Shown here one piece after another: positions 26,074-35,174 of a DNA stretch of 64,000 nucleotides. The position numbers and the translations under genes were made by a program. Under the pieces are notes generated by a model, which saw nothing but the letters and a program-made list of their open reading frames with translations, was not told where the DNA came from and ran no database searches. The stretch lies in contig JADZEK010000034.1 of assembly GCA_020850595.1 (NCBI GenBank), positions 1 to 64,000 on the forward strand, given 5' to 3'. Origin of the DNA: Anaerolineales bacterium. GTDB lineage: Bacteria > Chloroflexota > Anaerolineae > Anaerolineales > UBA6663. The number at the start of each line of letters is the position of its first letter. The stretch's first letter is position 1.

Positions 26074-26610
26074 TTGCCCGACACTCGCCCTGCCTATGCC
26101 GGACTCTGGCCGCGCACCGTCGCCTTTGCGCTGGATTATCTCGTCATCGCGACCTATTTGATCGTGTTGGTCGGGCTGGGGCTCCTCGGGCAGCACTTCG
26201 CGCCGAGCCTCGCGGCCGCCATCTTCGGCGGCCCGCTCAGCGGTGAGGCCGCGGGCCTCCTATTGGTCACCTTGCCGGTCACGCTATACTTTGCCCTGAA
26301 CGAGAGCGGCCCCTGCCAGGCCACCTGGGGCAAGCAGCGGCGCGGCTTGCGGCTGCAAACCCTGAAGGGCGAGCGGCTCGGCCTTGGCCGAGCGCTTGGT
26401 CGGACCGCCCTCAAGTTTGTGCCCTGGGAGCTGGCCCATGCCTGCATCTGGCAGATGAGCTTTGCCGGGCCAGCGCCTTCGCCGTTGGTCGTGCTCGGCT
26501 TCGCGCTGGTGTGGTTGCTGGTCGGCGCCAACGCGCTCAGCGTGGTGGTCAGCCGCCAACGGCAAGCCCTTTACGACTGGTTGGCCGGTACGGTTGTCGT
26601 CCGCGGCTAA
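26074..26610 (+). CDS. RDD-family membrane protein
   Basis: A 178-residue protein with an early GLWPRTVAFALDYLVIA segment (the Arg/Asp-Asp-like RDD signature), about four membrane helices and the conserved WGKQRRGLRL turn in the middle. The start is a TTG. A TATAAT box at 26018-26023 lies within the end of the glycosyltransferase gene and could give this gene its own transcript. RDD proteins have no single known role; some are ion transporters. Confidence 0.75.
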   Translation: MPDTRPAYAGLWPRTVAFALDYLVIATYLIVLVGLGLLGQHFAPSLAAAIFGGPLSGEAAGLLLVTLPVTLYFALNESGPCQATWGKQRRGLRLQTLKGERLGLGRALGRTALKFVPWELAHACIWQMSFAGPAPSPLVVLGFALVWLLVGANALSVVVSRQRQALYDWLAGTVVVRG

Positions 26611-26652
26611 CACGCGCAATCCGGCGCGCTTTCCCGCGCCGAGGATACCTCC

Positions 26653-27510
26653 ATGAACTCCTTACAACTAACCTTCCTCGGCACGGCCGCCTCCAACGCC
26701 TTCCCGGAGGCCTTCTGCCACTGCGCCAACTGCGAGGCGGCCCGCGCGGCGGGCGGCCCCAGCCTGCGGGCCCGCTCCTCGGCCTTGCTCAACGACGACC
26801 TGCTGATTGACCTCGGGCCGGACATCCTCACCTCGTCCTTCTACCACCGCCGGCCGCTCACCCACGTGCAGTACTGCCTGCAAACGCACGGGCACTCTGA
26901 CCACCTCGACCCGTCCATGCTGCTCTCACGCAGCCCCGGCTACGACGTCGTCGGCGCGCCGCGCCTGCACTACTACGCCACGCCCGCCACCCTGGCGCGG
27001 CTCGAAGCCATGCTGCAATGGGATTTCCCTGCCGGAGGCGTCATGGCCCCCGGCGTCGCCGACGAGCTAAACGTGGCCTTTCACCTGGTGACGCCGCTGG
27101 AACCCTTTGCCGTCGGACCCTACCGCGTCATCGCCTTTCCCGCCAACCACGACCGCAGCCTCGACCCCGTGCTCTACTCCATCCAGACCGAAGCGCGCAC
27201 GATCTTCTACGGCACCGACACCGGTCTACTGCCCGAGGCCACCTGGCAAGGCTTCCACGCCCACGGCCTCAAGTTCGACGTCTTCATCCTCGACCACACC
27301 TACGGCCCCGCCGAGCCTGGCCGCGACCACCTGAACGCCGTGCAGTTCCGCGAGCACCTGGCGCGCCTGCGGGAGGAGGGCCTGCTCGCGCCCCACGCGC
27401 GCCTGCTCGCCACGCACATCTCGCACCCGCGCAACCCGCCGCACCCAGAGCTGGCGGCCCTCGCCGCCCAGCACGGCTATGAGATCGCCTACGACGGGCT
27501 GACCGTCTAG
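26653..27510 (+). CDS. Metallo-beta-lactamase-fold hydrolase (PhnP-like)
   Basis: A 285-residue metal hydrolase. The first lines carry TFLGTAASNAFPEAFCHCANCEAAR, with a Cys cluster as in PhnP-type phosphodiesterases, and the metal motif THGHSDHLD (about 78-86) is complete. A later GTDTG and HISHPRN supply further metal ligands. The substrate is unknown; cyclic phosphodiester or similar is the usual for this branch. A ribosome site (GAGGA) precedes the ATG. Confidence 0.78.
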   Translation: MNSLQLTFLGTAASNAFPEAFCHCANCEAARAAGGPSLRARSSALLNDDLLIDLGPDILTSSFYHRRPLTHVQYCLQTHGHSDHLDPSMLLSRSPGYDVVGAPRLHYYATPATLARLEAMLQWDFPAGGVMAPGVADELNVAFHLVTPLEPFAVGPYRVIAFPANHDRSLDPVLYSIQTEARTIFYGTDTGLLPEATWQGFHAHGLKFDVFILDHTYGPAEPGRDHLNAVQFREHLARLREEGLLAPHARLLATHISHPRNPPHPELAALAAQHGYEIAYDGLTV

Positions 27511-27523
27511 CTGCCTAAAGCCG

Positions 27524-27557
27524 CCCGCCGCCCACGCTAGGAGTCGTGGGCGGCGGG
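27524..27557. terminator. Strong GC hairpin between convergent genes
   Basis: CCCGCCGCCCACG (27524-27536) is a perfect 13-bp inverted repeat with 27545-27557 around an 8-base loop, 14 bases after the hydrolase stop. There is no T run on either strand, so it may act as a hairpin-only terminator or 3' end stabiliser for the converging genes. Confidence 0.5.
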
Positions 27558-27663
27558 TGGGGTTGGGCCAGGCCGGCCGGCCCGGCCCGGCGGCGAGGAG
27601 TGCCAGCTCCCGGCCGCGATCCGGCGGGGTGGTTGGGGGAACCCCGCCGGGCTATAGCCAAAA

Positions 27664-27852
27664 TTAGAACGGCCAGAGCATCAGCGCCAGCACGGCCGCG
27701 ACGACCAGGGCGCTTGCCAGCCCCGCGGCCGCCGCCAGCTTGCGGTGCGGCCTCATCCACGCCGACCGGCTCAACTCGGCCGCGGCCCGGGCGTGCTCCG
27801 ACTGTTCGGCGCGGGCCAGCTTCAGCATGATGTGCTCATTGTGGGGCGTCAT
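27664..27852 (-). CDS. Small single-helix membrane protein
   Basis: This protein has 62 residues. The N-terminal two thirds are hydrophilic and charged (HNEHIMLKLARAEQSEHARAA without its start), and the C-terminal 22 residues are one membrane helix, so it is tail-anchored. AAGGGAG lies seven bases before the ATG, which supports it as a true gene despite its size. It is divergent from the SARP-like regulator at 28021. I recognise no family. Confidence 0.6.
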   Translation of the reverse strand: MTPHNEHIMLKLARAEQSEHARAAAELSRSAWMRPHRKLAAAAGLASALVVAAVLALMLWPF

Positions 27853-27960
27853 GGCGATCTCCCTTCCACCGCGGCCAGCGTGCCGCGTCTGTGGTCCAAC
27901 GACTGCGAACTTATGACGCCAGTCTATAGAACAGGCGTCTCAAAAGCGTTGCGCCGGGGT

Positions 27961-28014
27961 GTCCCCAGCGTCCCACTTCTATGGGACGTTTTGGGACGGC
28001 ATTCGGAGTACAAT
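27961..28014 (+). promoter_or_regulatory. Symmetric operator and -10 box of the SARP-like regulator gene
   Basis: Four related half-sites stand just before the gene: GTCCCC (27961-27966), GTCCCA (27970-27975), TGGGAC (27982-27987) and TGGGAC (27992-27997). The inner pair is a perfect inverted repeat with a 6-base spacer, and the two TGGGAC are 10 bases apart, one helical turn. TACAAT (28009-28014) ends six bases before the ATG at 28021, so the message is probably leaderless. Binding by the gene's own product is an inference. Confidence 0.55.
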
Positions 28015-28020
28015 CGGGGC

Positions 28021-31000
28021 ATGTTTTCCGCCGAGAATCCGCCCGCCGAGCCGGCCCAGCGCCCCCCGCTCCAGCTTTTTCTGCTCGGCGCGCCCCGGCT
28101 CGAGCTGGCCGGCGCGGCCGTGCCCCTGGAGCGGCGCAAGGCACTGGCGCTGCTGGCGTACCTGACCGTCACCGGCCAGGCGCAGCCCCGCGACGCGCTG
28201 GCCGCCCTGCTCTGGCCGGAGGCCAACGCCGCCGAAGCCCGCGCCGCCTTGCGCCGCACCCTGTCGGTGTTGAATTCCGCCCTGGGCGGCGGCACCCTCG
28301 ACATAGAGCGCGACTCTATTGCCGTACGGCCGGGCGCGCTCTGGGCCGATGCGCTGGCCCTGCGCGACACCGCGGCCCAGGTGGCCCGCCGCCACCCGGC
28401 CCCCCAGCCGCCCTGCGGCGAATGCCTGGCAGAACTCTCCGACGCCGCCGTGCTCTATCGCGGCGACTTCCTGGCCGGGTTCAGTCTGCGCGACAGCCCC
28501 GACTTCGACGAGTGGCAGTTCCAGCAATCCGAAACGCTGCGCCGCGAACTGGCCGAAACCCTGGAGGCGCTCACCACCGGCTATGCCGCCGAAGGCGACT
28601 ACCGCGCCGCGCTCGAGCCGGCCCGCCGCTGGGTGGCGCTCGACCCACTGCACGAGCCGGCCCAGCGCGCGCTCATCAAGCTGTATGCCTGGGCCGGGCA
28701 GAGCGCCGCCGCCCAACGCGCCTACCTGGAGTGCCGCCGCTTGCTGGAGGCCGAGCTGGGGACCGCCCCCGAGCCGGAGACCACGCGCCTCTACGAAGCG
28801 GTGCGGGCCGGGCAGGCCCCGGAGCCGCCCGCCGCCTCCGCCGCCCTGGCCCGCGGCCGCCTGCCGGCCTCCACGCTCGCCGGCGGGCAGCGCGGCCACG
28901 CGCCCGGTGGCCAGCGCGCCAACCACCTCCCGGCCCAAACCACGCCGCTCCTCGGCCGAGTAGAAGAACTGGCGCAGCTCTCCGAACGCCTGGCCGACCC
29001 CGCTTGCCGGCTGGTCACCGTCTTTGGACCCGGCGGCAGCGGCAAGACCCGGCTGGCCCTGCAAGCCGCCGCGCATTACGGCGTGCGCACTGGGCAGCCG
29101 CTGTACTTTGTGCCGCTGGCCGCCACGCCCACGCCCGACATCCTGGTCGCCGCCGTTGCCGAGGCCATTGGGCTAAGCTTCCACGACGAAGCCGACGCGA
29201 CACTACAGCTGCTCGATGTGCTGCGCGACCGCCAGTTGCTCCTGGTGCTCGACAATTTCGAGCACTTGCTCCCCGGCGCGGGCCTGCTGGCCGACATCCT
29301 GGCCCAGGCCCCCGGCGTCCGGGTTCTGGTCACTTCGCGCGAGCGGCTGCACCTGCACGGCGAGTGGGTGCTCGAGATCACCGGCCTGCCCTACCCGCCC
29401 GACGCCGCCGCCCCCAACGTGGATTTCTACGAGGCGGTGCAGTTGTTCGTGCAGAGCGCCCGGCAGGCCCGCGCCGACTTCGTGCTCGACGACGACGCCC
29501 GCCCGGCGGTCGTGGCGATTTGCCGCCTGGTGGAAGGCCTGCCGCTGGGGCTGGAGTTGGCCGCGGCCTGGACCCGCATGCTCTCCGTGGGCGAGATCGC
29601 CGCCGAAATCACCCGCAACGTGGATTTTCTGGCCACCAACCGCCGCGACGTGCCGGCCCGCCAGCGCAGCCTGCGCGCCGCCTTTGAACACTCCTGGGCG
29701 TTGCTGGGCGAGCCGGAGCGCCAGGCCCTTTGCCGGCTGGCCGTGTTCGGCCGCGCGTTCGGGCGCGACGCGGCCGAGCAAGTGGCCCAGGTGGGGCTGC
29801 CCGTGCTCACCACCCTGGCCGACAAGAGCCTACTGCGCCGCCTGCCGCCGCGCGCCGGCGCGGCCCAATTTGAGCTGCACGAGTTGGTCAAGCAGTTCGC
29901 GGTCGAAAAGCTGGCCGCCACCCCGCAGGACGCCGAGGGCCCCCGCCGCCGCCATGCGCACTATTACGCCCGCCTGCTGAGCCAGGCGCCCGGCGAAGTG
30001 TGCGACCCCAACGACGCCGACGCCTTCCTGACCATCATCTCCACCGAGATCGAAAACGTGCGCGCCGCCTGGGATTGGGCCGTGACGTTCGGCGATCTTG
30101 AGGCGCTCGAACTGGCGCAAGAGGGGCTTTACAAGTTCTACAAGCGCCAGAGCTGGCTGCAGGAGGGCAAGGAACTCGCCGGCCTGGCCGCGCGCCGCCT
30201 GGCCGAGCTAATGCCCACCCAGCCCGCGCCCGACCGCCCGCGCTACCTGCGGCTCATCGCACTGCTCCAGTGCCACCAGGCCGCCAGCCTAGCGGGCCTG
30301 GGGCAAATTGCCAAAGCCGATGTGCTGTACCAGCGCAGCCTGGAAGTCCTGCGCAGTCACGGGCGGCCCGCCGACCTGGCCGTGATCCTGCCCCGGGCCG
30401 GCATGTCGGCCCGCGAGTTGGGCCGCAGCGCCGAGGCCCGTGCCCTCATGGAGGCGGGCGTGGCGCTGGCCCGCGAATTGGATGACAAGCCGCGGCTGAT
30501 TCACGGCCTGCACATCTTGGGTTACTACCTGGGCGAGCTGGGGCTATTCGATGAGGCGTTTGCGCGGGTGCAGGAAGCCGTGGCCGAGGCGCACGCCTTT
30601 GGCCGGCGCCACGAACTTGGCTCGGCTTACAACAGCTACGGTTTCATCTGCTACATGGCCGGCGACTACGCCCGCGCGCTCGAACTGCTGGAGGTCAGCC
30701 GCTCCTATCGCTCCACCGACCAGGAGCGCGCCCAAGGCGCGGTCACCCTCAACAACCTGGGCTATGTGCGCTCAGCCCTGGGCCAGCCCGAGGCCGCCCA
30801 CGCGCTGTTCATGGACGCACTGCGCGTCTGCCGCGAGACGCGCGCCGTCTCCATGATTGCCGACATCGTGGTGGGGTTGGCGGGCCTGCTGCCGCTGCCC
30901 GAGGGCGGCAGCCGCGCCATCGAACTGCTCACCTTCGCGCGCTACTCGCCCTATAGCTGGCTTGAGACGAAAGACCGCGCCGACCGCTGGCAGGCCGAGC

Positions 31001-31176
31001 GCGCCGCCGCGCTGCCGCCCGAGGTAGTGGCCGCCGCCGTCGCCCGCGGCCGCGCCCTGGAACTGGACGAGGTCGTGGCCGACCTGCTAGGGCTAAGCGC
31101 GCGCGGAACGATCATCGGCTCCGGCCCGCACACTGTGGAGACGCTCCGGCCGGGTGGGTCAGCGCCGGCCGCCTGA
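28021..31176 (+). CDS. SARP/AfsR-like transcription regulator: winged helix, BTAD, NTPase and TPR
   Basis: A 1051-residue multi-domain regulator. Residues about 14-95 form a winged-helix DNA-binding domain (LQLFLLGAPRLELAGAAV; RRKALALLAYL). About 100-260 is the bacterial transcriptional activation domain (BTAD) with helical repeats. About 310-640 is a STAND-type NTPase with P-loop GPGGSGKT (near 337-344), LLLVLDNFEHL and the GLPLGLELAAAW segment. The C-terminal part contains TPR-like helices. Similar proteins switch on nearby genes in response to nucleotide and partner binding. No secondary-metabolite genes are close, so the target is unknown. The start is the ATG at 28021 after a TACAAT box, although the open frame extends far upstream. 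Confidence 0.85.
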   Translation: MFSAENPPAEPAQRPPLQLFLLGAPRLELAGAAVPLERRKALALLAYLTVTGQAQPRDALAALLWPEANAAEARAALRRTLSVLNSALGGGTLDIERDSIAVRPGALWADALALRDTAAQVARRHPAPQPPCGECLAELSDAAVLYRGDFLAGFSLRDSPDFDEWQFQQSETLRRELAETLEALTTGYAAEGDYRAALEPARRWVALDPLHEPAQRALIKLYAWAGQSAAAQRAYLECRRLLEAELGTAPEPETTRLYEAVRAGQAPEPPAASAALARGRLPASTLAGGQRGHAPGGQRANHLPAQTTPLLGRVEELAQLSERLADPACRLVTVFGPGGSGKTRLALQAAAHYGVRTGQPLYFVPLAATPTPDILVAAVAEAIGLSFHDEADATLQLLDVLRDRQLLLVLDNFEHLLPGAGLLADILAQAPGVRVLVTSRERLHLHGEWVLEITGLPYPPDAAAPNVDFYEAVQLFVQSARQARADFVLDDDARPAVVAICRLVEGLPLGLELAAAWTRMLSVGEIAAEITRNVDFLATNRRDVPARQRSLRAAFEHSWALLGEPERQALCRLAVFGRAFGRDAAEQVAQVGLPVLTTLADKSLLRRLPPRAGAAQFELHELVKQFAVEKLAATPQDAEGPRRRHAHYYARLLSQAPGEVCDPNDADAFLTIISTEIENVRAAWDWAVTFGDLEALELAQEGLYKFYKRQSWLQEGKELAGLAARRLAELMPTQPAPDRPRYLRLIALLQCHQAASLAGLGQIAKADVLYQRSLEVLRSHGRPADLAVILPRAGMSARELGRSAEARALMEAGVALARELDDKPRLIHGLHILGYYLGELGLFDEAFARVQEAVAEAHAFGRRHELGSAYNSYGFICYMAGDYARALELLEVSRSYRSTDQERAQGAVTLNNLGYVRSALGQPEAAHALFMDALRVCRETRAVSMIADIVVGLAGLLPLPEGGSRAIELLTFARYSPYSWLETKDRADRWQAERAAALPPEVVAAAVARGRALELDEVVADLLGLSARGTIIGSGPHTVETLRPGGSAPAA

Positions 31177-31177
31177 T

Positions 31178-32581
31178 TCACGGCTGCGGCGTATCGCCCG
31201 CCGGCGGCTCGGGCGTGGCGTTCGGGTCCACAAAGCCCTCCGGCGTCGCCGTGGGCGTCTCGGTCGCCGGGATCGGGCACAAACTGCGCGTGTCGAGCAC
31301 GTGGTTGGTCACCGCGTACGTCGTGCCGTTCAGCCCCGCCTCCGCCGTCAGCACCACCAGGCCAAACCAGGTATTCCCCGGCTTCAGTGGAATGGGTTGG
31401 CCGCTGCCGTCCTCGAGCCGCAGCCGCATGCTCGTGCTCTCATCCCGCCGCCATAGTCCCTCGTACATTTGCCCGTCGCGGAAGACCTTGGCCGGTCCGA
31501 TCGTCCACAACTGAATTTCCAGCCCGCAGTTACCGCCGTCGCGGAAATCCTCCGGCACGAAGTTGTTCTGGTGATTGACGAACAACACCACTACGTTGTT
31601 CGTCGTGATCGGCTGGTTGGTCAACGCATCGAGGTGCACCGCCAGCGTGCCCGTCAGGTCCTGCTCCTGCCAGCGGATGTAGTTGCCTGCCGCCGCGTTG
31701 TAGCGGTAGGCCACGTGCGCCGCCGACGAATAATCAAGCGTCACCTGATCCACCGGCGCGCCGCCGGCAGGCGCGGCCGGCGCAAACACAAAGCCCGATT
31801 GGGGAAGGGCACTGCTGCCCGTGTGCACCGCGACCGTCTGCCGCAGCACGTCCGGGTAAACGAACAGGCTGTTCGTATCCACCGTGGTGGTATAGACTGA
31901 CTGCTGGCGGCACAGCGCCGGGCAGCCATAGCTGGTCTCCTCCGACACCAACCGCCACACGTTCTCGCCCGCGAACCAGTCGCTCGAGCGCAGATGCGTC
32001 ATCGTCCCCAGGCTCGAGCCGGAGGTGACCAGCATGGCCCCAAACATCGGCGCGATTTCAGTGTCAATATACCGCGCCGACCGGATGGAGCCGATATACT
32101 CCGGGCTGTTCTGCAGGAAAATCGCTGTGAAGCGCGTCACGCCCGCCTCTGCCGAGTGCTCAAACACTACGTCCGCCGCGGCCAGGCCCGATTGCGGCCT
32201 GACAGCGTAAGGGAAGTTCGAGATCTTGGCCGCGATGGGCATCCGGTTAATCAGCGCCGGGTCCACCTGTTGGCCGGTCAGCGGGCTGATACCGGGGGGA
32301 TAGTTGTCGGGGCCGTAAACAGCCGCGGGAGTTGCAGCGCCGGGGGTACCAGCGTTGGGCTGGCCGGGGTCGGTCGTCGCGGTGCTCGTCGCGACCACCA
32401 CGCCAATCGGCGTATCCGTCGGCCCCAGAATCGGCGCGGGCGTTCCGGTCAAGTACACCGTGACCACCACCGGCCGCAGCGTGGGGGTGGCCGTTGCTGC
32501 CCCGCCGCAGGCCGCCAGCAGCAGCGCCGCCGCCAGCGCCCCCAACACCCCCAGCCAGGTATTGCGTTGCCCAACCACCAT
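31178..32581 (-). CDS. DUF3048-family lipoprotein
   Basis: A 467-residue exported lipoprotein. The signal peptide (MVVGQRNTWLGVLGALAAA) ends in a lipobox LLAAC. A Thr/Pro/Gly-rich linker of about 65 residues follows, then the DUF3048 domain (NYPPGISPLTGQQVD, AAKISNFPYAVRPQSGL, FTAIFL, GSIRSARYID). The end is again Thr/Pro-rich. GGGAGG lies seven bases before the ATG at 32581, which I prefer to a start 18 codons upstream. It ends one base from the SARP stop on the other strand. The function of DUF3048 (YerB type) is unknown. Confidence 0.82.
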   Translation of the reverse strand: MVVGQRNTWLGVLGALAAALLLAACGGAATATPTLRPVVVTVYLTGTPAPILGPTDTPIGVVVATSTATTDPGQPNAGTPGAATPAAVYGPDNYPPGISPLTGQQVDPALINRMPIAAKISNFPYAVRPQSGLAAADVVFEHSAEAGVTRFTAIFLQNSPEYIGSIRSARYIDTEIAPMFGAMLVTSGSSLGTMTHLRSSDWFAGENVWRLVSEETSYGCPALCRQQSVYTTTVDTNSLFVYPDVLRQTVAVHTGSSALPQSGFVFAPAAPAGGAPVDQVTLDYSSAAHVAYRYNAAAGNYIRWQEQDLTGTLAVHLDALTNQPITTNNVVVLFVNHQNNFVPEDFRDGGNCGLEIQLWTIGPAKVFRDGQMYEGLWRRDESTSMRLRLEDGSGQPIPLKPGNTWFGLVVLTAEAGLNGTTYAVTNHVLDTRSLCPIPATETPTATPEGFVDPNATPEPPAGDTPQP

Positions 32582-32810
32582 GCCCAAGCCTCCCAAGAAC
32601 GGGTCTCCAATCGGCCGCGAACCGGCCACGCACATAGTGTCACGTCACAGCGGGACGGCCATTCTAGCATACGACTCAAGCCGCTTCACCACTGAACCAC
32701 CCCCGCGCCGCCCCCCGTGCGCCGCGCCACCCTGCCCCCACGCTCATGCGCCACACGCTTGACATAAAGGCGTGCAGCCCCGCCGGGGTCTGCGCTGGTT
32801 GGAGGCGCGT

Positions 32811-32840
32811 TTGACGCCTTTCACGGGTCACTTGTATAAT
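32811..32840 (+). promoter_or_regulatory. Promoter of the 32.9-48.5 kb signalling operon
   Basis: TTGACG (32811-32816) and a perfect TATAAT (32835-32840) are separated by 18 bases. The first gene starts 53 bases later, and no other good promoter or terminator was seen until 48507. Confidence 0.65.
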
Positions 32841-32892
32841 CCCGCCTGCTTCGCCCGCGCTGCCAACAGCGTGGCCGGTCGCAAAGGTCGGT

Positions 32893-33729
32893 ATGGCGCT
32901 CAAGGGCAATCTAAAAGACTTCTCAACAACTCAGTTGCTGAACCTCATCAACCTCGCCAAGAAGACCGGCACGCTCATCATCGAAGCGCCGGCCCAAGCG
33001 GCGCAGTTGGCGTTCCGCAACGGCAAGCTGGTCTACGCCCAAATGGGGGCCGACGACGGCAATCTGACCAGCATCCTGCACAAAGCCGGCAAGCTCAACG
33101 ACGAGCAGGCCCGCGTGCTGCGCGAGCGGGCCGCGCGCTCCAGCGACAAAGAGCTGGGCCTGCTCCTGATCAATGCCGGCTACGTCAGCCAGACCGACAT
33201 CCTCCTCAGCATCCGCGCCCACGTCCTCGACACCGTCTACCGCCTCATCACCTGGGCCGAGGGTCTGTTTCGCTTCGACCAGGACGTGCTGCCCGGCGAC
33301 GACCGCATCACGGTGCCGATTGACCTGGAAAACGTGATCATCGAGGGCGCCCGCCGGATGAAGGAATGGGAGCGCCTGTCCGAAGAGCTGCCCAGCCTCG
33401 ATATGGCCCTCAAGTTCACCGACCATCCTAACGTCAACATCCGCGACATGAAGCTCAGCGTGGAAGAGTGGCGCGTGGTGTCCTTCATCAATCCCAAGAA
33501 TTCCATGAAAGCCATCGCCAAGGCCAACAACCTGGGCGACCTGGAAATCCGGCGCATCGTCTTTGGCCTGCTGCAAGCCGGGCTGGTCGAAGTCATCCGC
33601 CCCGAGGGCCAGCGCGCGCCGCTGCCCTTCCTGCCCGGCCGCAAACCGGCCCCGCCCGCCACGCCCACCGAGAAGAAGGAACGGCTGGGCCTGGTCAACC
33701 GGTTGATCGCGCGCATTCGGTCGCTGTAG
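32893..33729 (+). CDS. DUF4388 (PATAN-like) protein
   Basis: A 278-residue cytoplasmic protein. Residues about 1-110 form the DUF4388 domain (MALKGNLKDFSTTQLLNLIN, KTGTLII, FRNGKLVYAQMG), which in other bacteria occurs with receivers and small GTPases. The following region to about 220 is helical and ends in a winged-helix-like segment (NSMKAIAKANNLGDLEIRRIVFGLLQAGLVEV). The last 40 residues are Pro-rich then basic. First gene of the operon; the next gene encodes a Ras-like GTPase, the usual partner. Confidence 0.82.
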   Translation: MALKGNLKDFSTTQLLNLINLAKKTGTLIIEAPAQAAQLAFRNGKLVYAQMGADDGNLTSILHKAGKLNDEQARVLRERAARSSDKELGLLLINAGYVSQTDILLSIRAHVLDTVYRLITWAEGLFRFDQDVLPGDDRITVPIDLENVIIEGARRMKEWERLSEELPSLDMALKFTDHPNVNIRDMKLSVEEWRVVSFINPKNSMKAIAKANNLGDLEIRRIVFGLLQAGLVEVIRPEGQRAPLPFLPGRKPAPPATPTEKKERLGLVNRLIARIRSL

Positions 33730-33765
33730 GCCGGCGGCGGCGCTTACACAAGGACGCGCACCTTC

Positions 33766-34299
33766 ATGCAAACCGTCAAAATGGTGGTGACTGGACCGTT
33801 CAACTCCGGCAAGACCCAGTTCATCCAGTCGGTCAGCGAAATAGACGTCGTCTCCACCGAGCGCAAAATCTCGTCTGACGCCGAGCGCATCAAAGAAAAC
33901 ACCACCGTCGCGATGGACTTCGGCCGCATCACTGTAGATGCCGAGTTGGTTCTGTACCTGTTCGGCACCCCCGGCCAAAAGCGCTTCGATTTTATGTGGG
34001 AAATCCTCTCCGAGGGCATGTTGGGCTTCGTCGTCATGGTGGACAGCACGCGGCCGGAGACCTTCCGTGAGGCCAAGAGCATTCTCGAAACCTTCCGAGC
34101 CTACGCCCCCACCCCTTACGTGGTGGCCGCCAATAAGCAGGACCACGACGAAGCCTGGCCGATTGAAGACCTGCGCATCGCCCTGCGGCTGGCCCCCGAG
34201 ATCAAGCTCATCCCCTGCGTCGCCACCGACAAAGAGAAAGTCAAGACGGTGCTGCTCGAACTCCTCTACTCCATCTTGGCCGAGATGGAGACCTCCTAA
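33766..34299 (+). CDS. Small Ras/MglA-like GTPase
   Basis: A 177-residue G domain with P-loop GPFNSGKTQ (about 10-18), switch II-like FGTPGQKRFDFMW (about 66-78) and NKQD (about 125-128) for guanine binding. The switch region TTVAMDFGRI is typical of the bacterial GTPases found with DUF4388 and roadblock proteins. No separate GTPase-activating roadblock gene is visible in the window, so the DUF4388 neighbour may take that role. It probably works as a polarity or signalling switch. Confidence 0.87.
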   Translation: MQTVKMVVTGPFNSGKTQFIQSVSEIDVVSTERKISSDAERIKENTTVAMDFGRITVDAELVLYLFGTPGQKRFDFMWEILSEGMLGFVVMVDSTRPETFREAKSILETFRAYAPTPYVVAANKQDHDEAWPIEDLRIALRLAPEIKLIPCVATDKEKVKTVLLELLYSILAEMETS

Positions 34300-34352
34300 G
34301 CGCCTGGGCGCGCCCGCCGGCCGGGTCGCGCGGGCGGGAGAAGCCCGGCCGC

Positions 34353-35162
34353 ATGAGTTCGATTGTCACCGATCAAGGCAGTGTGCACTACGAAACCTAC
34401 GGCGCCGGGCCGCCGGTCATCTTGCTGCACGGCTGGATCGGCTCGTGGGGCCTGTGGCAGCCCACCATGGAAGCCCTGGGCGCGCACTACCGCTGTTACG
34501 CGCTCGATTTCTGGGGCTTCGGCGAGAGCGGCAAAAAGCGCAGCTCCTACGCCGTCGGCGACTTCATGGAATTGGTGCGCCAGTTCATGGACGCCCTCGG
34601 CATCGCCCAGGCGCCCCTCATCGGCCACAGCATGGGCGGTACCACCAGCCTGGGCACCACGCTGCGCTACCCCGACCGCGTCACCAAGGTCTGCGTCATC
34701 GGCTCGCCGATCGTCGGCACCTCGCTCTCCATCTTCCTGCAACTCGCCGGTGTGCGCTGGATCGGCAGCCTCGTGCGCTACTTCCTGCCGGTGCTGCAAT
34801 TCGCCCTCAAGCTCTCCAGCCCCCTCATCACCCGCGACCCGCGCTGGTACGACATGGTCGCCCACGACCTGTCTCAGACGACCATCGAGTCTTTCTTCAG
34901 CAGCATCGGCTCGCTGCGCCGCACCGACTTGCGCCCGCGGCTGGCCGAGATCAGAATCCCCGTCATGGGCATTTACGGCGGCCGTGACGTCATCGTCAGC
35001 CCGCGCGAATACCGGCCGCTGGCGGCGGGTGTCCCGCAGGCGCGCATCGAGGTCATGCCGCGCTCGGGCCACTTCCCCATGCTCGATGAGCCTGACGAAT
35101 ACCTGGCGCTGATCCGCTCCTTCCTGGACGGCAGCGCCGGCCCGCCGTCCGCGGGCCGCTAG
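34353..35162 (+). CDS. Alpha/beta hydrolase with intact active site
   Basis: A 269-residue alpha/beta-hydrolase. The oxyanion region is LLHGWIGSWGLW, the nucleophile elbow GHSMGG (Ser93), and the His lies in RSGHFPMLDEP near the C-terminus; the acid is probably Asp in YGGRDVIV. It is a close paralogue of the protein at 47406 (shared HGW-GSW, YALD-WGFG, FMDQLGI-like and HFPMLDE patterns), which lies at the other end of the same operon and has lost the serine. The substrate is unknown; an ester or acyl compound is likely. Confidence 0.85.
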   Translation: MSSIVTDQGSVHYETYGAGPPVILLHGWIGSWGLWQPTMEALGAHYRCYALDFWGFGESGKKRSSYAVGDFMELVRQFMDALGIAQAPLIGHSMGGTTSLGTTLRYPDRVTKVCVIGSPIVGTSLSIFLQLAGVRWIGSLVRYFLPVLQFALKLSSPLITRDPRWYDMVAHDLSQTTIESFFSSIGSLRRTDLRPRLAEIRIPVMGIYGGRDVIVSPREYRPLAAGVPQARIEVMPRSGHFPMLDEPDEYLALIRSFLDGSAGPPSAGR

Positions 35163-35174
35163 CGAGGACCCGGC

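Noticed and set aside
28021..31176. Pathway-specific activator of a secondary-metabolite cluster
   Set aside because: The protein type would fit, but no biosynthetic genes (NRPS, PKS, terpene, RiPP) lie within the window.
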